Assembly: GCF_002135205.1 (NCBI RefSeq)
Contig: NZ_NEFZ01000001.1
Location: 558,001 to 622,000, forward strand
Direction of reading: 5' to 3'
Source of the DNA: Acinetobacter sp. ANC 4204
GTDB taxonomy: Bacteria > Pseudomonadota > Gammaproteobacteria > Pseudomonadales > Moraxellaceae
Length of the DNA stretch: 64,000 nt
Program-made: the position numbers and the translations under genes
Notes under the pieces: generated by a model
What the model saw: the letters and a program-made list of their open reading frames with translations, nothing else
What the model was told of the DNA's origin: nothing
Database searches by the model: none
Part shown: one piece after another, positions 1 through 9,844 of the stretch
Layout of the letters: every line of letters starts with the position of its first letter
Position numbering within the stretch: position 1 is the stretch's first letter

Positions 1-1012
1 CATTTAAGATTTGCTCACGACCTTTAATGTCTGGTAGACCGACCATAACTTGACGGTCAAAACGACCTGGACGAAGTAAAGCTTTATCTAGTACGTCTGC
101 ACGGTTTGTTGCAGCAATGACGATAATCCCTTCATTGCCTTCAAAGCCATCCATTTCAACCAACATTTGGTTCAAGGTTTGCTCACGCTCATCGTGACCA
201 CCACCTGTACCTGAACCACGGTGACGACCCACAGCATCAATCTCATCAATAAAGATGATACATGGCGCATGGCGCTTCGCTTGTTCAAACATGTCACGGA
301 CACGAGACGCACCCACACCCACGAACATTTCAACAAAGTCAGAACCCGAAATACTAAAGAATGGCACTTTCGCTTCGCCTGCAATTGCTTTTGCAAGTAA
401 AGTTTTACCTGTACCCGGTGGACCCACCATCAATACGCCCTTAGGAATTGTTGCACCTAAACGTTTAAATTTTGATGGATCTTTTAAGAAATCAACAATT
501 TCAACAACTTCTTGTTTTGCTTCGTCACAACCAGCCACATCGGTAAATGTGACTTTAATTTGGTCTTCTGCCAACATTTTAGCTTTTGACTTACCAAAAC
601 TCATTGGACCGTTTTTACCACCAGCTCCGCCACCCATGTTGCGCATAAAGAACATGAATAACAAAATGATTAAAAGTACTGGGAAGCTTGCGATCAAAAG
701 TTGCATCAATAAACCTTGGCGTTGTGGTGCTGTACCTTCAACGACAACGTTATTTTTAATCAGATTAGGCATAAGCTCTGGGTCTTGAACCGCAGGACGA
801 ATACTTTCAAACTCTGAACCATTTGATTTTTGGCCATGAATTCGTTCGCCATCAATTGTCACTTGCTTAATTTGACCAGCATTCACCGCAGCAACAAACT
901 CTGAATAATTCATTGCTGTCGGCTTTTCATTGCTACTGACGTTACTGAAAATAAGGATCAGTACACCCAGTATCACTAGCCACAATATGGCATTCTTGAA
1001 GAGATCGCTCAA
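1..1012 (-). CDS. ftsH: ATP-dependent zinc metalloprotease FtsH (partial, N-terminal part)
   Basis: Membrane-anchored AAA+ protease that degrades misfolded membrane proteins and short-lived regulators. The first 337 residues are here; the rest, including the HExxH zinc site, runs off the left edge. Visible in order: a first membrane helix ([14 protein letters not shown]), a periplasmic segment, a second helix ([14 protein letters not shown]), a Gly-rich linker, the Walker A motif GPPGTGKT, the Walker B motif CIIFIDEID and the arginine-finger region (RPGRFDRQV). The reading frame is open throughout. The start is a TTG at 1012 (Leu codon read as Met, then SDLFKNA), with GGGA about 8 nt upstream; the nearby ATG leads straight to a stop. 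It follows rlmE on the same strand, the usual rlmE-ftsH arrangement. Confidence 0.95.
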   Translation of the reverse strand, partial: MSDLFKNAILWLVILGVLILIFSNVSSNEKPTAMNYSEFVAAVNAGQIKQVTIDGERIHGQKSNGSEFESIRPAVQDPELMPNLIKNNVVVEGTAPQRQGLLMQLLIASFPVLLIILLFMFFMRNMGGGAGGKNGPMSFGKSKAKMLAEDQIKVTFTDVAGCDEAKQEVVEIVDFLKDPSKFKRLGATIPKGVLMVGPPGTGKTLLAKAIAGEAKVPFFSISGSDFVEMFVGVGASRVRDMFEQAKRHAPCIIFIDEIDAVGRHRGSGTGGGHDEREQTLNQMLVEMDGFEGNEGIIVIAATNRADVLDKALLRPGRFDRQVMVGLPDIKGREQILN

Positions 1013-1143
1013 AGCTTTATTCCCATATCAATCTAATTTGATCATGCCCTAGCGGGTGACCTTAAAGTTTCTGCTGAAGATCAGCTTCGCAAAATATAAA
1101 AAGGTACAAAATGCACAATTTTTAACGACTTGGCAAGTAAACT

Positions 1144-1794
1144 TTATTTGAAAGCCTTCTTACGGCCTTGTCCGACTAAGAATACTTCCTTCGATCGGGC
1201 ACGTGATGCAGCAGGTTTTGCTGTTTTTAACACATCAAAGTTATCGACTACTTGCTTACGGAATTCGTCAAAGCCTGTACCTTGGAATACCTTTACAACA
1301 AATTGACCATTTGGACCGAGCACTTTCGTTGCAAAATCGATAGCTAGCTCACATAGGTAAATTTGGCGCGGTTGATCAACAGCCTTATTACCTGATGTAT
1401 TGGGGGCCATATCTGAAATTACAACGTCTACTTTACGTCCATCTAAAATATTTAACAATTTATCGAATACTTCTTGTTCGCGAAAGTCACCTTGTAAGAA
1501 GGTCACATCTGGCAGAGCATCCATTTCCAAAATATCTGATGCAACCACCAATCCTTTATCACCGACCAATCTCCCTGCAATTTGAGACCAACTTCCAGGT
1601 GCTGCACCCAAATCAACCACGGTCATGCCCGGACGAATAATGTTATATTTTTCTTGAATTTCAAGTAACTTATAAGCTGCACGCGCACGATAACCTTCCT
1701 TTTGCGCTTTTTTCACAAAATGGTCATCGAGATGCTCTCTCATCCACGCACGGCTACTTTTGGATAACTTTTGGTTGGTAATGCGTGTTGCCAT
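1144..1794 (-). CDS. rlmE: 23S rRNA 2'-O-methyltransferase RlmE (FtsJ/RrmJ)
   Basis: SAM-dependent enzyme that methylates the 2'-O of a uridine in the 23S rRNA A-loop late in 50S assembly. The 216 residues match the family length. The SAM-binding motif [12 protein letters not shown] is near residue 60, the acidic motif [13 protein letters not shown] follows, and the catalytic-type lysine segment is [11 protein letters not shown] start at 1794 with AGAGAG upstream. It lies just upstream of ftsH on the same strand (about 130 nt gap) and is divergent from yhbY, as in many gammaproteobacteria. In E. coli rlmE is a heat-shock gene; I did not find a clear heat-shock promoter here. Confidence 0.95.
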   Translation of the reverse strand: MATRITNQKLSKSSRAWMREHLDDHFVKKAQKEGYRARAAYKLLEIQEKYNIIRPGMTVVDLGAAPGSWSQIAGRLVGDKGLVVASDILEMDALPDVTFLQGDFREQEVFDKLLNILDGRKVDVVISDMAPNTSGNKAVDQPRQIYLCELAIDFATKVLGPNGQFVVKVFQGTGFDEFRKQVVDNFDVLKTAKPAASRARSKEVFLVGQGRKKAFK

Positions 1795-1988
1795 ATCTCT
1801 CTAAAACATTAAAATTTCTTAAACTTAATTGTACGTTAAATTCTCTAGGCTTGCAGTATACATCTGTATCCAAATCTTGGGTTTTAGATGTTTTTTTCTA
1901 TTATCTAAATCGATTATTTCCACAGAATATAAAGCGTTTAATTGCGCAGTTTGTTATACTAAGCCGTTTTTAAAATTAGGTTATCTTT

Positions 1989-2312
1989 ATGGCGACTTTA
2001 TCCATTCAGGAACGCAAGCGTTTGCGTCAAATCGGACATGCTTTAAACCCTGTAGTTATGCTCGGCGGTTCAGGTCTGACTGAAAATGTCGTTGAAGAAA
2101 TTTTACGCGCTTTAAATGACCACGAATTGATTAAAGTCAAAATCGCGGGCGAAGACCGTGAAGAACGTGCTGCAATCATTGCAGAAATTGCATCTACTAC
2201 GGGTGCAGAAGTAGTACAAACGATTGGTAAAATTGCATTGCTTTACAAAAAAGCGGCGAAACAAAATGCCAAATTGTCTAACTTAGTTCGTTTCGCACAC
2301 GCAGCAAAATAG
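1989..2312 (+). CDS. yhbY: YhbY-family RNA-binding protein (CRM domain)
   Basis: Small (107 aa) single-domain CRM protein that associates with pre-50S ribosomal particles. It begins MATLSIQERKRLRQIGHALNP; the GxxG-type RNA-contact loop is seen as MLGGSGLTENV near residue 25, followed by the alpha/beta fold signature (HELIKVKIAGEDREER). ATG at 1989 with AGG about 8 nt upstream. It is divergent from rlmE, so two ribosome-assembly factors share one intergenic region. A DOMON-like gene starts 13 nt after its stop and is probably co-transcribed. Confidence 0.93.
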   Translation: MATLSIQERKRLRQIGHALNPVVMLGGSGLTENVVEEILRALNDHELIKVKIAGEDREERAAIIAEIASTTGAEVVQTIGKIALLYKKAAKQNAKLSNLVRFAHAAK

Positions 2313-2325
2313 TTGTAATTTTTTT

Positions 2326-2865
2326 ATGGCAAGTTACGAACTCAGTGCATTTGATCGTCGTTTTCAAGCAATTTCGCTTGTCGGTGCGATCGAACAACAA
2401 AGCCCGTATACCCTCAATATCGGCTTTTGGCTACGCGACCCTAATGTGTACATGCACTGGCCCGAAGTCGTGAATTCAAATCCTCGTCAAGACTTTTTAT
2501 GGGAAAACACCTGTTTTGAAGTCTTTATCGGGGTAAAAGGCGAAGACTACTATCGCGAGATTAATCTCTCCCCTTCTCAAGCTTGGCAAGCCTATCAGTT
2601 TGAGGAATATCGTTATCCTGAAGATATGCCACCACAGGTCGCTTACGATATTGAACTCAATCAATTGAAGCGCACCCACTATGGTTTAAATGTCAGTATT
2701 GATCTGACTGAGTTTATGTTGCAACACAAACTGAAATGGGCTGACCTATATCTAGGCTTATCTGCAGTGTTGAATACCTCACAAGGTGAACAGTTCTATG
2801 CCATGCAGCATAGCGGTCAACAAGCCGACTTTCACAACAAACGTGATTGGCTACATCAGTTCTAA
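2326..2865 (+). CDS. DOMON-like domain protein of unknown function
   Basis: A 179-residue protein that resembles the DOMON-like proteins annotated in Acinetobacter. The fold is a beta-sandwich that in other families binds haem or sugars. Visible hallmarks are the aromatic-rich strands: IGFWLRDPNVYMHWPE, then WENTCFEVFIGVKGEDYYREINLSPS, then LNVSIDLTEF. There is no signal peptide, so it is probably cytoplasmic. The ATG is preceded by a T-run with no recognisable ribosome site, and the stop of yhbY is only 13 nt away, so translation may depend on coupling. No catalytic residues can be assigned and the role is unknown. Confidence 0.75.
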   Translation: MASYELSAFDRRFQAISLVGAIEQQSPYTLNIGFWLRDPNVYMHWPEVVNSNPRQDFLWENTCFEVFIGVKGEDYYREINLSPSQAWQAYQFEEYRYPEDMPPQVAYDIELNQLKRTHYGLNVSIDLTEFMLQHKLKWADLYLGLSAVLNTSQGEQFYAMQHSGQQADFHNKRDWLHQF

Positions 2866-2887
2866 GCTATACACAAACTAAGCATAT

Positions 2888-2917
2888 AAAAAAGTGAGGC
2901 ATTGACCTCACTTTTTT
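2888..2917. terminator. Bidirectional Rho-independent terminator
   Basis: Stem AAGTGAGG / CCTCACTT with an A-run before and a T-run after, between two convergent genes (the DOMON-like gene and the coiled-coil gene). It can serve both strands. Confidence 0.85.
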
Positions 2918-2953
2918 ATGGATATATTTCGATTCAAGTCAGCACAAAGACCA

Positions 2954-3412
2954 TTATTTACTTGAAACTTTATTCCAAGCCTCAAGCGTATGTTCTTTAG
3001 AGCGCTTAAAGGTTTCTGTTAACTGATCTTTATGCTTCACCGAAATTTCACTGACATCACCTTTTAGCTCTTTGCCCAGTTTAGTTAAATCATCTAAAAC
3101 TGCAGTAAACTCAGTTTTTACAAACTCTTTTAGTTCTGAGATATCTTTTTGAGAATTTGCCAACTGCCCTTTAATGGTTTCTAAACGCTGCAACAATTCT
3201 TGTTTAAACTGACGCAATTGTTCTTGCACACTGGCATTCAACTGCTTTGCTTCTGCCTCAAGCTTTTCTTTACTCTCAACTACAGCTTCCGTGACTTGCT
3301 CTGATGCTTCTTTTGCCACTTGCTCTAGCTTTTCAGTACTTTCTGCGACGACTTCTTTCAGCGCAGGCTTTGGTTTAGCTACTCTTTTTGGTTCAGCTTT
3401 TGGTTCAGTCAT
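2954..3412 (-). CDS. Ala/Lys/Glu-rich coiled-coil protein of unknown function
   Basis: 152 residues from the ATG at 3412, which has AGGA upstream; a longer open frame exists 5' but lacks a good start. The N-terminus is Lys/Pro/Ala-rich (MTEPKAEPKRVAKPKPALKE). The rest is a continuous amphipathic helix of heptad-like Glu/Lys/Leu/Ala repeats (for example EKLEQVAKEASEQVTEAV), without cysteines or membrane segments. This composition recalls apolipoprotein-like, phasin-like or histone-H1-like bacterial proteins, but no family can be named with confidence. It is monocistronic, between a convergent gene and the carAB promoter region. Confidence 0.7.
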   Translation of the reverse strand: MTEPKAEPKRVAKPKPALKEVVAESTEKLEQVAKEASEQVTEAVVESKEKLEAEAKQLNASVQEQLRQFKQELLQRLETIKGQLANSQKDISELKEFVKTEFTAVLDDLTKLGKELKGDVSEISVKHKDQLTETFKRSKEHTLEAWNKVSSK

Positions 3413-3583
3413 GATTTTATTCCTGTTGTTATATAGACAGTGACAGCTTAACGTGATTTGATAAAATTTAGATTTTGATTTGTCAGACAATTATTTGTTG
3501 TTACATTTTCCTCACAAAACTTTAAAAACAGCTTTCGCCTCAAAATACAAGTCTTTTATATTATTTATTCCTTGTTATTGGCA

Positions 3584-3612
3584 TGGACTTTAATAGTGCA
3601 GTTGCGTATAAT
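3584..3612 (+). promoter_or_regulatory. Putative sigma-70 promoter of carAB
   Basis: TGGACT, a 17-nt spacer and a perfect TATAAT (3607-3612). The predicted start near 3619 lies about 10 nt before the leader hairpin and about 100 nt before carA. Confidence 0.55.
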
Positions 3613-3627
3613 GCCGTGTTAAGTTCA

Positions 3628-3694
3628 AGCGAGCAGACATAGGGAGGGTAGGTTTTTAGATAGCCTTCCTTTTTTTTCGTCTACTCGCTTTTTT
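3628..3694 (+). terminator. Nested terminator-like leader (putative attenuator) of carAB
   Basis: Two stems sit one inside the other. The outer stem AGCGAGCAGAC (3628-3638) pairs with GTCTACTCGCT (3679-3689) with one mismatch and is followed by a T-run. The inner stem AGGGAGGGTA (3641-3650) pairs with TAGCCTTCCT (3661-3670) with one mismatch and is followed by eight Ts. Both could terminate transcription 27 nt or more before the carA start, which suggests attenuation of the carbamoyl-phosphate operon. Confidence 0.6.
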
Positions 3695-3720
3695 ACAGCC
3701 TAAATTTCAGGAGCTTTGGT

Positions 3721-4863
3721 TTGAGCACCCCAGCAATTTTAGCCCTTGCCGATGGTACGATCTTTAAAGGAACGTCTATTGGTGCATCGGGTAGTACGAC
3801 TGGTGAAGTCGTTTTCAACACTGCCATGACTGGCTATCAAGAAATTTTGACTGACCCAAGTTATGCACAACAACTTGTGACTCTAACTTACCCACACATC
3901 GGTAACACAGGTTGTAATGATGAAGACGCTGAGTCAGGTCGAATTCATAAAGTATGGGCCAATGGATTGATCATTCGTGACCTACCTTTATTGCATAGCA
4001 ACTTCCGATCAACGCAATCTTTAGGCGAATACTTAAAAGAACATAATGTCGTTGCGATTGCGGATATTGATACACGCAAATTGACTCGTATTCTACGTGA
4101 CAAAGGCGCACAAAATGGTTGCATCCTTGCTGGTGAAAATATTACTGAAGAACAAGCTTTAGAAAAAGCTCGTGCCTTTGGTGGTTTAAATGGTTTAGAC
4201 CTAGCGAAAGAATGCTGTGACCCAACAGGCTTCGAATGGACCGAAGGTTCTTGGGTTTTAGGCAAAGGCTTTACACAACCTGAACTTAAATTCCATGTTG
4301 TTGCATACGACTACGGTGTCAAAACCAACATCTTACGTATGCTTGCTGACCGCGGTTGTAAACTCACTGTGGTACCTGCACAAACTCCTGCTGCTGACGT
4401 ACTTGCGTTGAATCCAGATGGCGTGTTCTTATCGAACGGCCCTGGCGATCCAGCTGCATGTGACTACGCAATTAAAGCTGTAAAAACAATTGTAGAAGAC
4501 GCTCGCAACTTACCTGTCTTTGGTATTTGCTTAGGTCACCAAATTCTTGCACTCGCTTCTGGCGCTAAAACGGTGAAAATGCCGCATGGTCACCACGGTG
4601 CTAACCATCCAGTACAGAACATCGAAGATGGTACGGTGATGATTACTTCTCAAAACCATGGCTTCGCAGTGGATGCAGAAACACTTCCTGCAAACTTAAA
4701 AGCTACGCACAAGTCTTTGTTCGATCAAACTCTTCAAGGGATTCATCGTACAGACAAGCCAGCGTTCAGCTTCCAAGGTCACCCTGAAGCAAGCCCTGGT
4801 CCGCATGACTGCGCACCATTGTTCGATCATTTCATCGAACTTATCGAAGCATCTAAGAAGTAA
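3721..4863 (+). CDS. carA: Carbamoyl-phosphate synthase small subunit (glutaminase)
   Basis: Hydrolyses glutamine and channels ammonia to CarB to make carbamoyl phosphate for arginine and pyrimidine synthesis. 380 residues, the usual length. The class I glutamine amidotransferase triad is visible: the nucleophile Cys in FGICLGHQ (about residue 270) and the His/Glu pair in [10 protein letters not shown] (about residue 354). The N-terminal CarA domain begins [16 protein letters not shown]. The start is TTG at 3721 with CAGGAG well placed upstream; no in-frame ATG fits. carB follows 14 nt later. The leader holds a terminator-like structure. Confidence 0.97.
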   Translation: MSTPAILALADGTIFKGTSIGASGSTTGEVVFNTAMTGYQEILTDPSYAQQLVTLTYPHIGNTGCNDEDAESGRIHKVWANGLIIRDLPLLHSNFRSTQSLGEYLKEHNVVAIADIDTRKLTRILRDKGAQNGCILAGENITEEQALEKARAFGGLNGLDLAKECCDPTGFEWTEGSWVLGKGFTQPELKFHVVAYDYGVKTNILRMLADRGCKLTVVPAQTPAADVLALNPDGVFLSNGPGDPAACDYAIKAVKTIVEDARNLPVFGICLGHQILALASGAKTVKMPHGHHGANHPVQNIEDGTVMITSQNHGFAVDAETLPANLKATHKSLFDQTLQGIHRTDKPAFSFQGHPEASPGPHDCAPLFDHFIELIEASKK

Positions 4864-4877
4864 TTAAGGAAGCGATC

Positions 4878-7800
4878 ATGGCTAAACGTACAGACATTAA
4901 AAGCATCTTAATTATTGGTGCAGGTCCGATTGTCATTGGACAGGCATGTGAGTTTGACTACTCAGGTGCGCAAGCGTGTAAAGCCCTTCGTGAAGAAGGT
5001 TACCGTGTTATTTTGGTTAACTCTAACCCAGCGACCATTATGACCGACCCTGCGATGGCAGACGCAACCTATATCGAGCCAATCACTTGGCAGACTGTTG
5101 CGCAAATCATTGAAAAAGAGCGTCCAGATGCTGTCCTTCCAACAATGGGTGGTCAAACAGCATTAAACTGTGCACTTGCACTTGATGCCAACGGTATTTT
5201 AGAAAAATACAATGTTGAATTGATTGGCGCGACCAAAGAAGCGATTGAAAAAGCTGAAGACCGTAAACTGTTTGATGAAGCAATGCGTAAAATTGGTCTT
5301 GAATGTCCAAAAGCTGCGATTGCTGAAAACATGGAAGAAGCTTTAGAGATTCAAGCGCGCTTCGGCTTCCCTGTGATTATCCGTCCGTCATTCACGATGG
5401 GTGGTTCAGGCGGTGGTATCGCATATAACCGTGAAGAATTCCTTGAAATCTGTGAACGCGGTTTCGACCTTTCACCAACTAAACAATTATTGATTGATGA
5501 ATCTTTAATTGGTTGGAAAGAATACGAGATGGAAGTTGTTCGTGACAAAAACGACAACTGTATCATCGTTTGTTCAATTGAAAACTTTGACCCAATGGGC
5601 GTGCATACAGGTGACTCAATCACTGTTGCACCTGCGCAAACATTGACAGATAAAGAATATCAATTGATGCGTAATGCATCTTTAGCAGTTCTTCGTGAAA
5701 TTGGTGTGGAAACGGGTGGTTCTAACGTTCAGTTCGGTATTTGCCCGAATACTGGCCGTATGGTGATCATCGAGATGAACCCACGTGTATCACGTTCATC
5801 TGCTCTTGCATCAAAAGCAACAGGTTTCCCGATTGCAAAAATCGCTGCGAAGCTGGCTGTTGGTTATACCCTTGATGAATTGAAAAATGACATCACAGGT
5901 GGTACTACTCCTGCGTCATTCGAACCTGCAATTGACTACGTGGTAACTAAAGTTCCACGTTTCAACTTTGAAAAATTCCCACAAGCAGACGCGACTTTAA
6001 CGACACAGATGAAATCTGTGGGTGAAGTCATGGCAATTGGTCGTAACTTCCAAGAGTCTGTAAACAAAGCACTTCGTGGTCTTGAAGTGGGTGTTTCTGG
6101 TTTTGACGAAAAAATCGAAGTGGGTGCTGAAGGCGCACGCGAAAAGATTCTTCAAGAGCTTAAAGTTCCGGGTCCTGAGCGTATTTGGTATGTAGCTGAT
6201 GCTTTCCGTCACGGTTTTAGCTTAGACGATGTTTTTGAAGCAACCAAAATTGACCGTTGGTTCTTAATCCAAATCGAAGACATCATCAAAACTGAAAATG
6301 AAATCAAAACCCTAGGTTTTGGTGATTTGAATGCGAATAACATTCGTTCGTTCAAACGTAAAGGTTTATCTGACCTTCGCATCGCGAACTTGATGGGTAT
6401 TTCACAAAAACAATTCCGTAAGCACCGTTGGAACTTGGGCGTGACTCCAGTTTACAAACGTGTGGATACTTGTGCAGCAGAGTTTGAATCTGACACTGCA
6501 TACATGTATTCAACTTATGATGACGAGTGTGAATCAAACCCATCTGACAAAGATAAGATCATGGTGATCGGTGGTGGTCCTAACCGTATTGGTCAAGGTA
6601 TCGAATTCGATTACTGCTGTGTACACGCAGCGCTTGCAATGCGTGAAGATGGCTACGAGACCATCATGGTGAACTGTAACCCTGAAACAGTTTCAACGGA
6701 TTACGACACATCTGATCGTTTGTACTTCGAACCAATCACTTTGGAAGATGTACTTGAAATCGTACGTACTGAAAAGCCAAAAGGCATTATCGTTCAGTAT
6801 GGTGGTCAGACTCCGCTTAAATTGGCTCGTGCTTTGGAAGAAGCGGGTGCGCCAATTATTGGTACATCACCAGATGCGATTGACCGTGCAGAAGACCGTG
6901 AACGTTTCCAACAAATGATTCAACGTCTTCAACTTCGTCAGCCAAACAACAGCATCGTAAAATCTGCTGAAGAAGGTATGGCTGAAGCATCGAAAGTAGG
7001 CTACCCACTTGTGGTACGTCCTTCTTATGTACTCGGTGGTCGTGCGATGGAAATCGTATACAACGACGAAGAGCTTAAACGCTACTTACGTGATGCAGTT
7101 CAAGCATCAAATGAAGCGCCTGTTCTTCTTGACCGTTTCTTAGATGATGCGATCGAAGTTGACGTAGACTGTGTATCTGACGGTAAAGACGTTGTGATTG
7201 GCGGCATTATGCAGCACATTGAACAAGCAGGGATTCACTCAGGTGACTCAGCATGTTCGATTCCTCCATATTCGCTATCAGTTGAAATCCAAGACGAAAT
7301 GCGTCGTCAAACTGTTGCGATGGCGAAAGAGCTTGGCGTGGTTGGTTTGATGAACGTACAGTTTGCTGTGAAAGGCGAAGACGTTTACATCCTAGAAGTG
7401 AACCCACGTGCGTCGCGTACTGTGCCATTCGTTTCTAAATGTATCGGTGAGTCTTTAGCGAAAGTGGCTGCACGTTGTATGGCGGGTCAGTCTTTAGAAT
7501 CTCAAGGATTCACGAAAGAAATCATCCCGACTCACTTCTCTGTAAAAGAAGCAGTGTTCCCGTTTAACAAATTCCCGGGTGTTGACCCTATTCTTGGCCC
7601 TGAGATGAAATCTACAGGCGAAGTCATGGGTGTAGGTAAAACATTTGGTGAAGCCTTCTACAAAGCTGTGTTAGGCTCGAATGAACGCGTACCGGGTCTT
7701 CCTACAGAAGGCGAAGTAAAGCATGCATTTATCTCTGTGCGTGACTCAGACAAGCCTCGTGCTGTTGGTATTGCGAAAAAATTAGTAGACTTTGGTTTCA

Positions 7801-8111
7801 AAGTACTTGCAACTGGCGGTACTTACGAGTTTATTAAAGCTGCTGGTATTGAGTGTGAACGTGTAAATAAAGTCACTGAAGGTCGTCCTAATATCGTGGA
7901 CCGCTTGAAAAATGGCGAAGTTCACCTCATTATCAATACAACTGAAGGCAAACAAGCTCAACAAGATTCGTTCTCGATTCGTCGTTCAGCGCTTCAAGCG
8001 AAAGTGTATAACACAACGACCTTGAACGGTGCTGATGCTGTATGCCAAGCTTTTGCAATTCAATTGCCAATGGATGTATACCGTTTGCAAGATTTACAAA
8101 CTGTAGGTTAA
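4878..8111 (+). CDS. carB: Carbamoyl-phosphate synthase large subunit
   Basis: Makes carbamoyl phosphate from bicarbonate, ATP and the ammonia delivered by CarA. 1077 residues, full length. The two homologous ATP-grasp halves are clear: first half with [19 protein letters not shown] and [12 protein letters not shown]; second half with [17 protein letters not shown] and [15 protein letters not shown]. The C-terminal MGS-like allosteric domain ([15 protein letters not shown]) binds effectors such as UMP or ornithine in homologues. ATG at 4878 with AAGGAAG upstream. It forms an operon with carA and ends just before a strong terminator. Confidence 0.98.
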   Translation: MAKRTDIKSILIIGAGPIVIGQACEFDYSGAQACKALREEGYRVILVNSNPATIMTDPAMADATYIEPITWQTVAQIIEKERPDAVLPTMGGQTALNCALALDANGILEKYNVELIGATKEAIEKAEDRKLFDEAMRKIGLECPKAAIAENMEEALEIQARFGFPVIIRPSFTMGGSGGGIAYNREEFLEICERGFDLSPTKQLLIDESLIGWKEYEMEVVRDKNDNCIIVCSIENFDPMGVHTGDSITVAPAQTLTDKEYQLMRNASLAVLREIGVETGGSNVQFGICPNTGRMVIIEMNPRVSRSSALASKATGFPIAKIAAKLAVGYTLDELKNDITGGTTPASFEPAIDYVVTKVPRFNFEKFPQADATLTTQMKSVGEVMAIGRNFQESVNKALRGLEVGVSGFDEKIEVGAEGAREKILQELKVPGPERIWYVADAFRHGFSLDDVFEATKIDRWFLIQIEDIIKTENEIKTLGFGDLNANNIRSFKRKGLSDLRIANLMGISQKQFRKHRWNLGVTPVYKRVDTCAAEFESDTAYMYSTYDDECESNPSDKDKIMVIGGGPNRIGQGIEFDYCCVHAALAMREDGYETIMVNCNPETVSTDYDTSDRLYFEPITLEDVLEIVRTEKPKGIIVQYGGQTPLKLARALEEAGAPIIGTSPDAIDRAEDRERFQQMIQRLQLRQPNNSIVKSAEEGMAEASKVGYPLVVRPSYVLGGRAMEIVYNDEELKRYLRDAVQASNEAPVLLDRFLDDAIEVDVDCVSDGKDVVIGGIMQHIEQAGIHSGDSACSIPPYSLSVEIQDEMRRQTVAMAKELGVVGLMNVQFAVKGEDVYILEVNPRASRTVPFVSKCIGESLAKVAARCMAGQSLESQGFTKEIIPTHFSVKEAVFPFNKFPGVDPILGPEMKSTGEVMGVGKTFGEAFYKAVLGSNERVPGLPTEGEVKHAFISVRDSDKPRAVGIAKKLVDFGFKVLATGGTYEFIKAAGIECERVNKVTEGRPNIVDRLKNGEVHLIINTTEGKQAQQDSFSIRRSALQAKVYNTTTLNGADAVCQAFAIQLPMDVYRLQDLQTVG

Positions 8112-8128
8112 TTCGTTTACCGAGAAGT

Positions 8129-8157
8129 CCCGTCACCTCTCGGTGGCGGGCTTTTTT
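8129..8157 (+). terminator. Rho-independent terminator after carB
   Basis: Perfect 9-bp GC-rich stem CCCGTCACC / GGTGGCGGG with a 4-nt loop, followed by CTTTTTT. It separates carAB from greA. Confidence 0.9.
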
Positions 8158-8204
8158 CATTTATAAACCTATATTTTTTACACTCACAGACTTGAGGGAC
8201 AACA

Positions 8205-8681
8205 ATGCAACGTTATCCTATGACTCCCCAAGGCAAGTTAGCCTTAGAGAAAGAATTACATCAATTAAAAAGTATTGAACGTCCACGTATTATTGCGGCA
8301 ATTGCTGAAGCACGTGAGCACGGGGATTTAAAAGAAAATGCGGAATACCATGCTGCCCGTGAGCAACAAGGTTTCTGTGAAGGTCGTGTTCAAGACATCG
8401 AAGGCAAATTGGGTGCAGCTCAAGTGATTGATGTCAAAGAACTTGAACAAAACGGTCGTGTAGTTTTTGGGGTGACAGTCACTATCGAAAACTTAGACAC
8501 CGAAGAACAAAAGACCTATATGATCGTGGGTGATGACGAAGCTGATTTTAAAATCAATAAAATTTCAGTGAACTCTCCTATCGCACGTGGCCTTTTGGGC
8601 AAAAGCGAAGGCGACGAAGTAAAAATTCAAACACCTCAAGGTGAAGTTGAATACGAAATTGTAAAAGTTGCATATATCTAA
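8205..8681 (+). CDS. greA: Transcription elongation factor GreA
   Basis: Rescues backtracked RNA polymerase by stimulating cleavage of the nascent RNA. 158 residues, standard length. The N-terminal coiled-coil finger carries the conserved acidic tip ([18 protein letters not shown], with the Asp and Glu that position Mg2+). The C-terminal FKBP-like domain ends with [24 protein letters not shown] at 8205 with GAGGG about 8 nt upstream. It sits right after the carAB terminator, the common car-greA order in gammaproteobacteria, and has its own terminator. Confidence 0.97.
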   Translation: MQRYPMTPQGKLALEKELHQLKSIERPRIIAAIAEAREHGDLKENAEYHAAREQQGFCEGRVQDIEGKLGAAQVIDVKELEQNGRVVFGVTVTIENLDTEEQKTYMIVGDDEADFKINKISVNSPIARGLLGKSEGDEVKIQTPQGEVEYEIVKVAYI

Positions 8682-8704
8682 GTTTCTTTGATATTTACGG
8701 CTGT

Positions 8705-8731
8705 AAAACCCCTCGATTGAGGGGTTTTTTG
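8705..8731 (+). terminator. Rho-independent terminator after greA
   Basis: Stem AAAACCCCTC / GAGGGGTTTT with loop GATT and a T-run. Confidence 0.9.
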
Positions 8732-9004
8732 TTTTTATATTTCCCCAAATACCTCTCCTTTATCCTCTTATTATGGACAAGGGAAATTTCATTACAAAAA
8801 TGCGATGGGTTTAAGATATACAAACCTGCCTACCAAAACCCAAAATTTAATTCACCATGGATACTCCTTCCATCTAAAGAATACGGTTAGGATGAGGTAC
8901 ATCAAACAAGAGAGTGTTAGATTTAAAGCATTCATTCCCCTCTCTTTTTCAAAGCAAGACTTTTATTTGTTATAATTCCCTACACCCTGCAATGTTATCA
9001 TTCT
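8732..9004. other. Intergenic region without a recognisable gene
   Basis: About 270 bases of AT-rich sequence between the greA terminator and an acetyltransferase gene. It contains stretches that loosely recall the dispersed repeat at 19.5 and 29.1 kb but too weakly to call. No open frame with a ribosome site was found; the right end must hold the promoter of the acetyltransferase. Confidence 0.5.
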
Positions 9005-9625
9005 ATGTCTGAACCTTTGATCAATTCTCCTGTCAAACACTGGTGTGAGTTTGAGTTCATCTCTAAAACGGTGAAGAATCCGAATATTCACATTAAAGGG
9101 AATTATTCTTACTACTCAGCGTATTGGGATCAGGGTTTTGAACGTTGTGTCGTGCGTTATTTACATGATAAGCCTTCAACCATAGATAAACCGATTGATC
9201 AGCTCTATATCGGCAATTTCGTTTGTTTTGGTGCAGAATGCGTCATTATGATGGGCGGTAACCAACTGCATCGTACTGACTGGATTTCAGCTTTTCCCTT
9301 TGATACGCGTAGTTTTGTTCCCGCAGGTAATACCATCATTGGGGATGGCTGTTGGATTGGCTCTCGTGCCATGATTATGCAAGGTGTGAAGTTAGGTGAA
9401 GGTGCTGTAGTAGCAACAGGTGCTGTCGTGACCAAAGATGTTCCACCCTATGCTGTTGTGGGTGGAGTACCTGCCAAGATTATTAAATATCGCTTTCCCG
9501 AAGCAGACATCGAAAAACTGCTTGCACTGAAGCTCTATGACCTAGATGAAAAGCAGTTTTTAAAAATGCGTGAGCAGTTACAGACAGATGATGTAGAAAA
9601 ACTTTATCATTCTTTAGCCCCATAA
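9005..9625 (+). CDS. CatB-type (xenobiotic) hexapeptide-repeat O-acetyltransferase
   Basis: Left-handed beta-helix acetyltransferase of the XAT class (CatB/Vat-like), which transfers acetyl from acetyl-CoA to a hydroxyl of a small molecule. 206 residues, typical length. The family signature MMGGNQLHRTDWISAFPF contains the likely catalytic His; it carries extra residues where CatB enzymes usually read GGNHRxDW. The hexapeptide coils follow (IIGDGCWIGSRAMIMQGVKLGEGAVVATGAVV), ending with the CoA-site segment VGGVPAKIIKYRF. Related chromosomal proteins exist in Acinetobacter; chloramphenicol or streptogramin acetylation is possible but cannot be inferred. Stands alone. Confidence 0.85.
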   Translation: MSEPLINSPVKHWCEFEFISKTVKNPNIHIKGNYSYYSAYWDQGFERCVVRYLHDKPSTIDKPIDQLYIGNFVCFGAECVIMMGGNQLHRTDWISAFPFDTRSFVPAGNTIIGDGCWIGSRAMIMQGVKLGEGAVVATGAVVTKDVPPYAVVGGVPAKIIKYRFPEADIEKLLALKLYDLDEKQFLKMREQLQTDDVEKLYHSLAP

Positions 9626-9844
9626 ATATCATATCGGACATCAAAAATCTTCTTTAGACGTATAGTAATCCTTTATTTTTTCGAGAATTTCATGAGATAA
9701 TTCCTTCAAAATCAGAGTAATGATTTAAATAGATCCAAATAATGGTATCGAATGAAACAATGTTTGAAAATGATAAATCAGATATTTTATTTAAAAATCA
9801 AGAACAAGAATAATCAGTTGCTTAAAAACTAGGAATTACACAAT

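Noticed and set aside
255..788. Long plus-strand open frame
   Set aside because: It is antisense to ftsH, whose Walker motifs are clear on the minus strand.
3583..3642. A 19-codon frame ending just before the carA leader hairpin
   Set aside because: No ribosome site, and the best promoter lies inside it, so the transcript would not contain its start codon.
8740..8940. Sequence loosely like the 19.5/29.1 kb repeat, in inverse orientation
   Set aside because: Only short scattered matches; too weak to call by eye.
9742..9813. A 23-codon frame before the AT-rich membrane protein
   Set aside because: No ribosome site and no recognisable product; chance frame in AT-rich DNA.
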